Shown here piece by piece: positions 49,743 to 59,491 of a DNA stretch of 64,000 nt. The position numbers and the translations under genes are program-made. The notes beneath the pieces were generated by a model. That model ran no database searches. It saw nothing but the letters and a program-made list of their open reading frames with translations, and was not told where the DNA came from. Positions within the stretch are counted from its first letter, which is position 1. Each line of letters begins with the position of its first letter. The stretch is from Holtermannia corniformis (lineage: Eukaryota; Basidiomycota; Tremellomycetes; Holtermanniales). The DNA lies in the NCBI GenBank assembly GCA_001599935.1, contig BCIJ01000004.1, positions 140,180-204,179 of the forward strand, in the 5' to 3' direction.

Positions 49743-51687
49743 GTCCCCGCTGAGGGGACGGGCCTGGCACGAGGCCCTGCGCAAGCTAAACGTCAGCTCC
49801 TTCGATGACGTGCCACCAATGATCAAACACGGTGCGCTGATCGGCGTACCCAAGATCACCTCAAACTACCACCCACCTAATCACGCCTCTGCTCGCGACC
49901 GCCCTAGCGCGCTGCTCAACATCCTCGACCGCGAATTCCTCATGGGCCGACTCGTGGGTCCGCTCTCGGCCGCCGAGACCCAAGCAATCATCGGCCCGTT
50001 CCACACTTCACCTCTCGGTCTAGTCCCAAAGAAGACCGCTTTTCGCATGATCCAAGACTTCTCTTTCCCTCGCGACGGCTCGCGGCCTTCGATCAATGAC
50101 GCGATCGACAGTGATGACTTCCCAACGGAATGGGACGGGTTCCAAGCCATGTTTGACATCGTGAGTGGTTCTTCCCTCCTCAACACAGCGCACGCAGCGT
50201 CGCGTACGCTAATTCGACTGGGGACTCTTGCCTCAGCCCCCGCGGGACCTAGCCGCGGGGATGGGATAGGGCTTACTGGCCCTCCCATTCGGAAGTGGCC
50301 TCTTCGCCTCCGAGCGGGCTGGCCTGGCTGCCATACCGCGTTGGCCGGACCCTAGCCGGCCAACTCGCTTGTCTCTTGCTCTCTGCTAGCCCGCTTGTTG
50401 TCCGCCCGCTGGTGTTGACTCTGCTCAGGTGCTATACGCCCCACGTGGCGCCCTCGCCTGTGTGCTCGACGTACAAGAAGCGTTCCGCCTTGTCCCGCTA
50501 CACCACAGCCAGCTCGCCGGGACCGTCCTCCGCCTCCCGGGCGAAGACGCCTTCGCGCTCGACACACGTCTCGCTTTCGGCTGCCGCTCGGCGCCCGGCG
50601 TCTGGGGCCGCGTGGCAGACGCCTTGGTCGCAATCATGCTAGCCTCGTTCCCTGGGTCGCACATCGCCAAATGGGTCGATGACATGGCTTTCATTCGGGC
50701 ACCAGGCTCGCACACCTCGCTCGAGCATATCACGCACCTGTGGTCCGAACTCGGCGTGCCGTACGCGACCGACAAGTTGCACGACTTCGCGCCGGTTTTC
50801 CTCTACCTAGGCTTGGCCTGGAGTCTGCCGGACAAGTCTGTCCACATTCCCCCCAACAAGGCCACCAAGGTCACGGCAAAGCTGCTGCCGTTCAACGACC
50901 AACGGCGACACACGCGTAAAGAAGTCGAAAGTCTGCTGGGTTCTCTGAACCACTACTCTATGGTGATCCCTTGCTCGCGGCCACACCTCTCAGGTACGTT
51001 CGGCGGGTTGGCTGCTCGGGATTGTGCCGACATTGTGCTAGCCTTCGGCCACTTCCTGCGCTCGTTCCCGGCAGACAAAGCCTTCGTCTCGCGCTTCCCA
51101 CGTGCGTACCTCCGCTCGGCGCGCCTCTAGACCTCTCACTAAGCTTGCCCGCAGCTCACTCGCTGGTATCAGAAGCTCGCTGGTGGCTACGCGAGTTGGA
51201 GCGCCGCACACCCTTCCAAATCCGATCGCCCCAGCCACCCAGACCCACAACGGTGTTTGTCGACGCCAGTTCCTCCTTCGGCATCGGCCTGGTACTCGAC
51301 AACGCCGAAAGTTGGTGGCGCTGGCAGCGGCCACTCCCACCTCAACATGACATTGGTTGGGGGGAGGCGGCCGCCATCGAGATAGCGATTCTGCTGCAGA
51401 TCAGCCTCGGAGCCCGTGACCAGACCATCCAGGTCAAATCGGACAACCAGGGCGCGCTCTTGGCCTTCCGCCGCCAACGATCACGCAACCCGCCCGCGAA
51501 CGACAGCATCTCACGATCGCTCGAGGCGCTGCACCTCGTCTCCTGCTCGCTCGACGTCACTTACATCAAGACCGGCGAGAACCCTGCCGACCCCGCTTCG
51601 CGCGGCCAACGCACCCAATCATCCAGGCTGCCCACAGTGCCTCTCCCAACCGCTCTTTCCGCTCTCCTGCACCTGCAGGATGAGTGA
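49743..51687 (+). CDS. Reverse transcriptase-RNase H of the tyrosine-recombinase element
   Basis: Three exons after the Gag stop. Exon 1 (frame open before 49743, ends 50160) has SPLGLVPKKTAFRMIQDFSFP. A 268-nt intron (50161-50428) brings in exon 2 (50429-51101) with motif A LACVLDVQEAFRLVPLHH and the catalytic box KWVDDMAF. A 53-nt intron (51102-51154; GTGCGT donor, CTCAC/TAAG branch-like, GCCCGCAG acceptor) leads to RNase H: VFVDASSSFG, EAAAIEIAI, VKSDNQGAL, ENPADPASRG. Both introns keep the frame (phases 0 and 1), and without them the frame stops. No ATG starts the frame, so it is expressed by frameshift, reinitiation or splicing. The stop TGA (51685-51687) overlaps the recombinase ATG. 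Confidence 0.85.
50161..50428 (+). other. Intron (268 nt) inside the RT gene with two hairpins
   Basis: Donor GTGAGTGG after GACATC, acceptor CTGCTCAG. It holds two strong stem-loops: CCCCGCGG/CCGCGGGG (50238-50260) with loop GACCTAG, and GTTGGCCGG/CCGGCCAAC (50340-50364) with loop ACCCTAG. The loops and flanks are similar. The exon junction restores RT sequence between FQAMFDI and VLYAPRGALACVLD. Confidence 0.75.
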
Positions 51688-53017
51688 GCAAGAGCGAAGG
51701 GACGAACCGCGGCGGTTGATAGGCGGCGTGCGCCAGAAGTCTCGAGTTGCCTCGCCTGGAGCGGTCGTGGCTTCCCGATTACAGACTCCTGCTCGCTCGT
51801 CACCGTATCGACCTCCGTCCCCGACGTTTGTCATCGGGTCCCAGGTTCGACGACTATCCCGGGTGCGAGACGATACCCCCTCGCACCAACGCCTCTTCAA
51901 GTACATCCCTCGCTTCGACTTGCCTACATCCCCGCGCTTCCCGCCACACCTCGTGGACCTCAATCAGGTCAACGCCTTGCTCCAAGCAGGCATGCCGAAG
52001 TCAACTCGCGCGAGCATCGGCTCTGGCCTGACACGCTTCCTCCAGTATGTCTCTTCCTTGCAAGTCGACCCAACGCGCGCTTGGCCGGCCGAAGAGCTCA
52101 TGGTCCTGGGTTTTGTTGTCCACCTGGCCGGCCAGCTTTCCGGCGACACGATCAGCCATTACGTCGCCGCCGTCAAGAAGTGGCACGCTGTACACGGCAT
52201 GCCGTGGTTGTGCGACACCCCGAGAGTCCGGTTAGCCATTCAGGGCGCGAAGGCGATCGCACCTCCGAAACAGCCTAAGCGTCCGCCGGTCACAACGCAA
52301 CAACTCACCCTGATTCGCGCGTTTCTGCACCCGACGCACAACGGCACGCATGCCGCGGTATGGGCTTGCATGCTGGCCGCCTTCTGGGGTTGCGCCAGAC
52401 TTGGCGAACTCGTCCCGAACGACACCAACCCGTTCTCCACTCGGCGCCACCCAACGGTCCAAGGCCTGCGGCGCACGCTGAACGATCGTGCCTACGCTAT
52501 CACGCTCCCGTGGACAAAGACCACCAAGGAAGCCGGCGCGGAAGTCGCCCTGGCAGACCGAGACGGTCTGCTCGACCCGTCACACGCCATGCGTTATCAC
52601 TTGATCCGCAACGGCCTAGGACTCGAAGACCATCTTTTCAGTCATCGCGTGCTGGGACGCGTGATACCGCTGTCGCGCCAGGTCTTGATGTCGACGGTGA
52701 ACGACGCCCTCGCTCAAGCGCGGTCATCACCCATTTCCGGCCACAGCTTCCGGATCGGCGGTGCCAACGAGTACTTGCGACAAGGACTCTCGCCCGAATC
52801 CGTCAAACTCCTCGGTCGCTGGACCTCCGACGCGATCTATGACTATGTCCGCAACCATGCTGAGCTGCTAGCGGCAACACAGACCAAGGTGCGCGTTTTC
52901 TTCTGGGGCTCGTCGCCGGCGACACGGGCCTTGCCCTCATCCGCTTGGGGGCTATCGCCGGCACGTGACCCGTGTTCTCTCGAACCGCGCCCAAACTCTA
53001 GAGCTAGACCAAGCTGA
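51680..53017 (+). CDS. Tyrosine recombinase of the retroelement
   Basis: 445 residues from ATG 51680 (MSEQERRDEPRR), which overlaps the RNase H stop (ATGAGTGA), to 53017. The N-terminal core-binding part includes STRASIGSGLTRFLQYVSS and ISHYVAAVKKWHAVHG. The catalytic domain has the first Arg in WGCARLGELV (about 52390), the His-X-X-Arg box GHSFRIGGANEYLRQG (about 52740), GRWTSDAIYDYVRNH with the nucleophile Tyr (about 52840), and an active-site Lys candidate in the strand ITLPWTKTTKE. The domain is complete. It would integrate the circular cDNA by site-specific recombination (family knowledge), without target-site duplication. Confidence 0.9.
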   Translation: MSEQERRDEPRRLIGGVRQKSRVASPGAVVASRLQTPARSSPYRPPSPTFVIGSQVRRLSRVRDDTPSHQRLFKYIPRFDLPTSPRFPPHLVDLNQVNALLQAGMPKSTRASIGSGLTRFLQYVSSLQVDPTRAWPAEELMVLGFVVHLAGQLSGDTISHYVAAVKKWHAVHGMPWLCDTPRVRLAIQGAKAIAPPKQPKRPPVTTQQLTLIRAFLHPTHNGTHAAVWACMLAAFWGCARLGELVPNDTNPFSTRRHPTVQGLRRTLNDRAYAITLPWTKTTKEAGAEVALADRDGLLDPSHAMRYHLIRNGLGLEDHLFSHRVLGRVIPLSRQVLMSTVNDALAQARSSPISGHSFRIGGANEYLRQGLSPESVKLLGRWTSDAIYDYVRNHAELLAATQTKVRVFFWGSSPATRALPSSAWGLSPARDPCSLEPRPNSRARPS

Positions 53018-53097
53018 CTTGGCGTCCAGGCGAGCACGACGCACCAAGCCGTATATCCGTACGTATACAGATCCGTATTCCGTAGGCACTTCAAGAT

Positions 53098-53114
53098 TAT
53101 ATACGGATCCGTAC
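53098..53114 (-). repeat. 17-bp inverted repeat, right copy
   Basis: TATATACGGATCCGTAC on the plus strand, exact reverse complement of 47673-47689. Confidence 0.95.
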
Positions 53115-53130
53115 GTACGGAAGCCCTGGA

Positions 53131-53657
53131 TTGAGGACGGCGGTGAATCGCGTCTTGAACATACTTACGAAGGTGACGGCCTCGAGATCCACGATCCGAG
53201 CGACATCCGGGCCACCGCTGGACTCGAGTGGGTTGCAAGGCATAGTAGCGAGTTCGGTACTCGGCGTGGCTTGCCAGGCGCATGAGGTGCCACATAACTG
53301 TACGTCTGCCAGCTGACAACTTGAGCAGGAAAGACGCAAGCCGCAGAGCTTACAGACGCCAACAGCATCCCTGTCACCCTTGAGATCAAAAGCCGCGACA
53401 GTGCAGGGCTCAACGAAGTGTACCATAACGGACCTATCGTTGCCAGCAACGTGTGGCGCAGGATGGGAGCAGGAGACATGGTGAAAAACAAAACGACTGT
53501 GAGCTCTCCGCCTGCCAACGCTCACACTCCTTGCGACGACTGTGGACATTTCCGCCCATGTGGATCTTGTAACGATTGCCATGCTCAGTATATGTCTCAT
53601 GAGACCATCAAGACTCGACGCGCCTCGATCAACGCGCCTCGATCAACGCCATGCTAG
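53131..53657 (+). CDS. Hypothetical cysteine-rich reading frame, probably partial
   Basis: Just right of the retroelement, two blocks look like coding sequence. 53131-53316 starts with ATG (MRTAVNRVLNILTKV...). About 53330-53657 has SIPVTLEIKSRDSAGLNEVYHNGP and a Cys-rich end, PCDDCGHFRPCGSCNDCHAQY, ending in TAG at 53657. I could not join them with a normal intron, so this may be a fragment or decayed gene. An internal repeat CGCGCCTCGATCAA occurs twice just before the stop. Confidence 0.3.
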
Positions 53658-53831
53658 GCTCTTTGCCCAGAACAAGCGGCTGCGCCAGTTTCGGCAATGC
53701 AAGACACCTAGTCATTAAAAGCTGATGCATCCCGAGCGGCGGCATCCTTTTCAAACGCCTTCTAAAGGCAATGACCGCGAGGCAAGAACATACGAGACGA
53801 TATTGACATCACAGACAATCAACAACACGCT

Positions 53832-54071
53832 TTACGAGCATGCTGCCGTCCCTTTCGTTGCGCTTTCCGGGCTCGCGTCTTGCACTTCGAGCTCTGGTTG
53901 TTGCCATTCCGCTGGGGCTTTGAAGCAGTCTGTCGTAATGTCCTGTATCGCTTTCTTATGTGACTGTTCGATGGCTTTCTCTTCAGCTGCGTATTGTTCA
54001 GCACGTTGTTGGCGAGCTCGCTCAGTCATGGGGGGGGTCGATTGAGACCTGGGGAAGCTGGAGGTGGTCAT
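53832..54071 (-). CDS. Hypothetical 79-residue protein
   Basis: ATG 54071 (MTTSSFPRSQSTPP). Charged and helical in the middle (ERARQQRAEQYAAEEKAIEQSHKKAIQDI), with an acidic tail. No similarity recognised. The amphipathic charge pattern looks like coding sequence, but its small size and isolation keep confidence low. Confidence 0.35.
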   Translation of the reverse strand: MTTSSFPRSQSTPPMTERARQQRAEQYAAEEKAIEQSHKKAIQDITTDCFKAPAEWQQPELEVQDASPESATKGTAACS

Positions 54072-54086
54072 AAGCGAAATGGGCAA

Positions 54087-55079
54087 TGGGCGCTGGTGGT
54101 GGACAGCTACATATTATCTCACACATGTATAAGTCTCACGACGCGACGAAGACTCTGGCAACAACGGATCACCATACTCTTTCCGAAGTCCGCTGAGATG
54201 TAGATTCGCGCTTCGCACTTGACCGGACTGGGAAACCTCGTCAGCAGAGCTCACTGAAAGCTAGCTTCCTGTGAGAGCGGTCTCTGAGCAGTCTCTGGGC
54301 AGTTGCGTATGCATTCGCCAAGTCGAGCAATCTCAAGGCCTGATGAAAGGAGCAATTCACAGATCTCCACGAGATCTGGCTTTTTCCTCTGGGTTCATCG
54401 TTGACTCAAACTTGAGGTGGTGGCTTCAATGTGTTGCGTCAGTTACGAGTCGCATACCTATCACACGCATCATCAGAGATCCCTGATGCGGTCGGTTAGC
54501 AGTTCCAGGGCCGTCTTCTTGGGTAGTGCTGGCGTCGTTTTGATCGACAGTACGATCGTGACTGGCATTTGCTTGGGTCTGGTGGGCTTGATCATGGCAC
54601 ATCGTGGGGGCTAAGAGACACAACACCGCCTCGTTGCGTACAGTATTTCTACCTCAAGAAGCGTTGGGTGGCGGCTTTCGACGCCCCGCCGACTAAGGGC
54701 CCAAAGGAACGAGGTCCGTTGCAATGTCATTCCGCTATATAGCGCTGGTCTTTGTGCTTGACGTCATGCGATCGCGCTCAGCGGCCCCGAAGTCCACTTG
54801 AATGATCTGAGATCAACTCACTGATTGTTATGTATCTGAGCTCGAGAAGTCTGCCCGGCGGAGCGGGCTTTATCCGCCGCCGCCGCTGCCCTCTCTGTTC
54901 AAGCATGAGTTGTGCCTTGGCTTCCGAGGGACTTCGTGCCCATCGCCCCTTGTCACAGCTGTCGACCACTTCGTGAATTCACTACATGGCCACATACGAT
55001 TACAGGTGATGAGACGATACAAGTACAAGACAGGCATTGATGCGCATCTAAGCATGAAACCCGAGATTGATGAATTTCT
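54087..55079. other. Intergenic region, no gene seen
   Basis: About 1 kb between the small hypothetical frame and the stop of the Whi5/Nrm1-like gene. Only short open frames without family or splice support. Confidence 0.45.
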
Positions 55080-56453
55080 TCACGATACTTCCTCTCGCCG
55101 GCCCTCCCAGTCGGGCGGCAAACTCGATTCCGCAAGGCCCGATTTACCATGTCCACCGTTCGGTGGACCCTCTGTGCCATCTTGAAATAATACCCTTGCA
55201 TTCGCGATCCGCGATGGAACGGCTGGGACGCGCTTCATCGGCGATGGCGAGTGGGCGAGGAAGATCATAAGCTCGGCCGCTTTTTTGTCTTCCTCTTCCT
55301 GCGAGGTGGCAGGTGGTCTCTCATCGACGTCTGTCGCGGTCGCTGTACTCGAGTCGGAAACGACGCGATGTCGGTCGTGCGAGGAGGGGGTACGCAGGTT
55401 ACTGCCACCACTGCTGAACCCGCCGCGCGTATTGGATGTCTGGGTAGATCGCGGCGAGCCGAAGGAAGGGGATGGTGCAAGAGGTGATGTATGATAGACA
55501 AACGACTGAGCGCGTGGTTTCGTACTGATCCCTGCGTATTCTGGGAAGCTGCGCGAGGGACCGACGGGGATCGAGAGGCGTTTTGATGCCTTGGCACGGC
55601 TTTCGTCTTCGGTATCGCTAGCCTTTGTGGATAGGGCGGAGCCGGATGCAGCTCCTAGCATTGACGTCAGGGCTTTGGCTGCGTCCAGCTCTGGTTCGTC
55701 TGTGGCATATCGGTTTGGACGAGGTAGCGACTGGGACTTTGACCGTCGCTTCGAGGTGCTGGCTGGGGACGCGTACGGGTCGGATTTCAGAAAGGATGGG
55801 CTACGTCCGTGACCGAGCTGACCCTGGTTTTCTGTTCGTGTGCGTTTGCGCGGACTGGCAGTAACGGCAGTGGGCGAGCGGGGTGGCGGCAGAGGCTCTA
55901 CCAAGGAGTCGTACAGGCTCCGCGGACGGGGCGAGCGAAACGTCAACGGGCGTGGATAGGGCGGTGGGAAGGATGGTAAGGTTGGGGACTGCACTGCCGA
56001 CGTTGATGCTTGTGGTGAGTGGCTCGAGTTGACCGTTGGCACGTCGGTCTTGCGTTTCCGCAAAGGTGATGGCGGGAGGTGCTTCACGATGTGAGCGTCT
56101 GCCATGTGCCCACGATCCAACGCACCGTTTCGATCTCATCCAAAGCCTTATCCTTCCACCCATGCGAAGTCTTGACACTCGCAAGCTCGAGCCGATGCTG
56201 GAGCATGCGCATTTTCTATCCGCCCAGGTCAGCCCGCCCCTGGTTTGAGCCAAACAAATCGCCGGAGCCGAACCTTTTCCATCTCCATTTTCTTGAGAAA
56301 CCGCTCGACGCTACCATCGTCTGCACCATGACCCTGGTCGTGGCCTTGACTAACGGACGAGTCGGCCGTGGTGGGCTGCGGTTGCGAAGACGACGACGAC
56401 GGCGTCGGGTCGCGCGACGAGTTGGACGCGGTGTGTGGCGAGCCGGCGTCCAT
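55080..56453 (-). CDS. Whi5/Nrm1-like G1/S transcriptional repressor
   Basis: Repressor of SBF/MBF-driven G1/S transcription (family knowledge). ATG 56453 (MDAGSPHTASNSS). Exon 1 ends VERFLKKMEMEK. After an intron, MRMLQHRLELASVKT is the conserved helix of the family, and a second intron joins AHIVKHLPPSPLRKRK. A long Ser/Pro-rich region with many S/T-P sites (likely CDK targets) leads to KKAAELMIFLAHSPSPMKR (about 55245), the GTB motif by which Whi5 and Nrm1 bind the transcription factor. Ends REEVS at 55080. About 440 residues, mostly disordered, as in the family. Confidence 0.82.
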
Positions 56454-56955
56454 CTTGGGCTGAACAGGCAGTGTTCACACTGGCAGTGCTACACACTCCT
56501 TGCAAGCGATGATAAAGTAGATGAGATGAAGGCCGAAGGACGTTGAGGACGGGTTCTGGGATCGTACGCGTAGCTCGCGCCACAGACGCGCCGTGCTCGG
56601 GTCAAACTCTGGTCAGGTTGCCGAGAACGGCGATTTGCGAGCAGCGAGGTGGCGGCGATGACCAAGGTGAGCAGGCGATCGCAAGCAGAGGACGTGTGCG
56701 AGGGTCAAGGGTGAAAGACGGATCCATGGATGTTGAACCAGCAGCGACGCGTCCGCGAGGCAAAAGGAAGCTGATCAAGGAAGCGGAGTGTCAGGACGCG
56801 GCAAAGGGCAACCTTGTTTCACCCGGTGCCGTTCAGGGATGACGGATAGCCCGAGCGTCGGTCGCCGATTCCGGTCGCCTTTGACAGAGCTCAAAGCGTG
56901 AAAGAAAAGGCAGTAGAATACATGGCATGCGTTGACTGTGGCAATCTAGAGGTAC
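56454..56955. other. Intergenic region
   Basis: 500 bp covering the presumed promoter of the Whi5/Nrm1-like gene and the 3' end of the NmrA-like gene, which lies upstream on the same strand. Nothing else seen. Confidence 0.45.
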
Positions 56956-57964
56956 CTACTTTTCCGCGGCGCGGATGTAGTCTTCGAGCGAGTGTAGTCC
57001 TGGGTGGATCTTCTTGAGTGCAGCAACGTCGATCGCGGGGTAGCCCTGATCTCCCAAAACTTGACTCGTTGTCAGCTGTACCCCATCGAGGTCATGGACA
57101 TCACTCACAGATCATCATCTGCTTGAAGTCGTGCGGCAAGATCGAGCGGACGGCCTGTGGCAACCATGACGCGAACCAGGGCGCAGTGCCCTGTACATTG
57201 GTGAAAGCTTGGCGCGCATCCGACATGCTGTAGTTGCCAGCCGAGAGATCGACCGTAGTGTTGTGCCAGAGCGGGTCGTTGGGCGCCAGTAGGGCTTTGG
57301 CCGCGAACACGCCAATGTCGCGCGTTGCGATCAGCTCGATCGGCCGACCGCCGAGAGCGCCAAAGAAGAAGCCGTAGGCCATGAAGCGGCTGATCCCGGG
57401 AGCGGTGGGCAAGTTGTCCTGTGTGATGTCAGTGCTGTGGCTGATATCATGTCAGCCTGCTCACCATGAAAGCTACGGGGCGAAGAATGGTGTGCGACAG
57501 ACCGGACGCTTGCAAGTGCAGCTCGACCTGTAACAGTCAGCACGGGAGCAAGTACAGCTCACATTACTTACAGCTCGCTTTGATCGAAAGTGCGGGACGT
57601 TGACAGCCTCGGTCGCCGAGGCAACGCTGCTAAACACCAAGTGCTGAACTCCGGCCGCCTTTGCGACATCGACAAAAGTCTTGCCCTGCTCCGTCTCCTT
57701 CTCTTCACCAGCAGCCGCGTCGGTGATCAAGAAAGCCTTTTGGACGCCAGCCAAAGCCTTTGTGAGACCCTCGCGGTCAAGCAAGTCGGCCTTGACGGCC
57801 TGCGCGCCCTTTTGCGCCAGCGCCTGAGCGGCGGGCGAAGATGGGTTGCGCGTCAGGAAGCGAAGTGACAGGTTTGGATTCTTGTCCTTCAACAGCTCGG
57901 CAATTGTTTGCCCGCCTTGCTTGCCGGTCGCGCCAACGACGAGGATGGTGGTGGTGGTAGACAT
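56956..57964 (-). CDS. NmrA-like NAD(P)-binding protein
   Basis: Atypical short-chain dehydrogenase fold without the catalytic Tyr-Lys pair; such proteins act as redox sensors or reductases. ATG 57964 (MSTTTTILVVGATGKQGGQT) carries the Gly-rich nucleotide loop GATGKQG. Then SLRFLTRNPSS, VKADLLDREGLTKAL, AGVQHLVFSSVASA, and after an intron VELHLQASGLSHTILRPVAFMDN. Later blocks are RPIELIATRDIGVFAAKAL and YSMSDARQAFTNV. The C-terminus ends YIRAAEK at 56956. Four short introns. About 290 residues, as usual. Confidence 0.9.
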
Positions 57965-58632
57965 TGTAACTAAAGTGGTGGTCGGAGTGGTTTGGCTATA
58001 GATGGTATGTATGTGCAGGTTGCGATTGTTGAGATCGATGATCGCTTGCCCTGCCCGTCTTTATACCCTGCCATGCCCGACCAAACCACCTCGCCAGTTC
58101 TCGGGCCAGACCCTGGGAATCGCACAAGGTGCTGAGCCAGCACAAGCTCGGTCAGCTATGTCATCTCGGTCACAGGCACGGTCCGCACGTTTACGTGACC
58201 GGAATATGGCGACGCTGATGCTGCCTCGGCGGTCTGTCAGTCTGCACGATGCAGATTGCGCTGCAAAAAGGGATGGTACGGGACGGGTCGAGGCCGAGAT
58301 CGCCAAGCGTTGCTGGTTGACGGTGTTGACGTGAGTGGGACGGTCACTGCGTGTCAGCAGAAATGCAGTTCGTCGGCTTGACTGAGCACCGTATGAGCAC
58401 AAGGTAGACCAAGCGAAATGCGATGGTGAGTTCTAATTCTTTACTTCGGGGCTGGGGCTTCGGTTGATGGCAAAGGATGGCGTGGCGTGTGAAAGATCCC
58501 CGAGGCGGCCGCCAGACGCCGAGCAGTCATTCTGACAATTGTCGCACAAGGCTTTCGTCGTGTACATACATGAAAATTCGTTGCACATTTCTCGCCAGCG
58601 TCTTCAGCCAGGCTCAGACTCTGTCCAAGATA
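57965..58632. other. Intergenic region with TATA box
   Basis: About 670 bp. A TATAAAG on the minus strand at 58059-58065 lies about 95 nt upstream of the NmrA-like ATG and is its likely TATA box. The remainder shows no gene. Confidence 0.5.
58059..58065 (-). promoter_or_regulatory. TATA box of the NmrA-like gene
   Basis: TATAAAG on the minus strand, about 95 nt upstream of the start codon at 57964. Confidence 0.55.
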
Positions 58633-59133
58633 TCACTTGAACGTCTTGGCGGCCTCACTCTTGACTTCGGCCCACTTGCCCTTGGTCTTGCCCGTCAGCT
58701 CGTCGACCTACAAGCCGATTTAGCACCAACGCCCATCCCAAGCCAGTTCAAGATGGCTAGGACTTTACCCACCTTGCCCTCGGCCTGACTTGCCAGACCC
58801 TTGGCACGACCCTCGGCCTCCGCAAGGGTCGCATTGGCCTTTTGCTCCGCCCTGGGTGTCGAGTAGACATAGTACAGTCCGCCTGCGGCCAGTAGCCCAA
58901 TGCCGGCGTACAGTGCAGTGTCTGTGCCAAGATGAGCTCGGGCTACGGAAGGTTCAGAGGGGCGCAACCCACTGTCTTTCTGTGGAGGGACGCTACCGGC
59001 CCCAGCGGGTGGTGGGACTGTTACATAGGACCTCTGGAGAGAGGACTGGTCTCAGTTTGGCACCGAGATGGGTGGCGAGACGTACAGCAAAGGGCCGTGC
59101 GCGGATGACGGCACGGGTAGCGACACGGTTCAT
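58633..59133 (-). CDS. Small mitochondrial single-pass membrane protein
   Basis: ATG 59133 (MNRVATRAVIRARPFA): Arg-rich, no acidic residues, a typical matrix presequence. An intron (GTACGT...CTCCAG) joins RSYVTVPPPAGAGSVPPQKD. A second intron leads to TALYAGIGLLAAGGLYYVYST, one transmembrane helix. Then the hydrophilic helix RAEQKANATLAEAEGRAKG, and a third intron to VDELTGKTKGKWAEVKSEAAKTFK, ending at 58633. About 105 residues. No family recognised; the repeated Ala/Lys/Glu helix is like that of late-embryogenesis or CsbD-like stress proteins, which is only a resemblance. Confidence 0.7.
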
Positions 59134-59380
59134 ACTGTGCAGTAAAGTAGACGGTTTGTATCTTGTGAGCTGATTGTTGATGCGCTCTGTGGATCAAGTA
59201 TGAGTCAAGGCAGGGATGCATGCGACGAACCGCGCGGCAAGGAAGCAGCGAGCAGACGTCATGTCGGTGCCAAAGGAGGGCACCTGTGTGAGGTTTTGTT
59301 ACGACCCGCAACCGGATCGCAACACAAGCAGTGCCACTTGCCACTCACCAGTCGCCACATGCCACTCCCGGCTTCCGGCT
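59134..59380. other. Intergenic region
   Basis: 247 bp between the small mitochondrial gene and the tandem repeat next to the LTR. Nothing recognised. Confidence 0.4.
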
Positions 59381-59383
59381 CAA

Positions 59384-59489
59384 GGCGCACGTCGCAAGGC
59401 GCAAGGCGCAAGGCGCAAGGCGCAAGGCGCAAGGCGTAAGGCGCAAGGCGTAAGGCGCAAGGCGTAAGGCGCAAGGCGCAAGGCGCAAG
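59384..59489 (+). repeat. 7-bp tandem repeat (AAGGCGC/AAGGCGT)
   Basis: About fifteen heptamers, AAGGCGC or AAGGCGT, with the T variant alternating in the middle (about 59434-59470). It abuts the 5' LTR directly. Confidence 0.9.
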
Positions 59490-59491
59490 TC

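Larger units (their letters stand above)
47590..53125 (+). mobile_element. Tyrosine-recombinase (DIRS/Ngaro-like) retrotransposon
   Basis: Internal order Gag, RT-RNase H, tyrosine recombinase, with no aspartic protease and no DDE integrase. Near both ends lie copies of the palindrome TACGGATCCGTA. The 17-nt word GTACGGATCCGTATATA (47673-47689) occurs as a perfect inverted repeat at 53098-53114. Words such as CCGTATTCCGT also occur in direct orientation at both ends. The exact ends are not defined; the limits given are where the repeats fade. All three coding parts are open, so the copy may be recent. Assignment to DIRS or Ngaro depends on the full repeat layout. Confidence 0.85.

Noticed and set aside
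47590..53125. Crypton DNA transposon
   Set aside because: Cryptons carry a YR without reverse transcriptase; here RT and RNase H lie directly upstream of YR in the same orientation.
53418..53657. Independent zinc-finger gene
   Set aside because: Cysteine spacing fits no known finger, and the upstream part cannot be joined with a normal intron; kept only as a low-confidence fragment.
59384..59489. CRISPR or coding repeat
   Set aside because: Contiguous heptamers without spacers; open frames through it are only repeat-driven.
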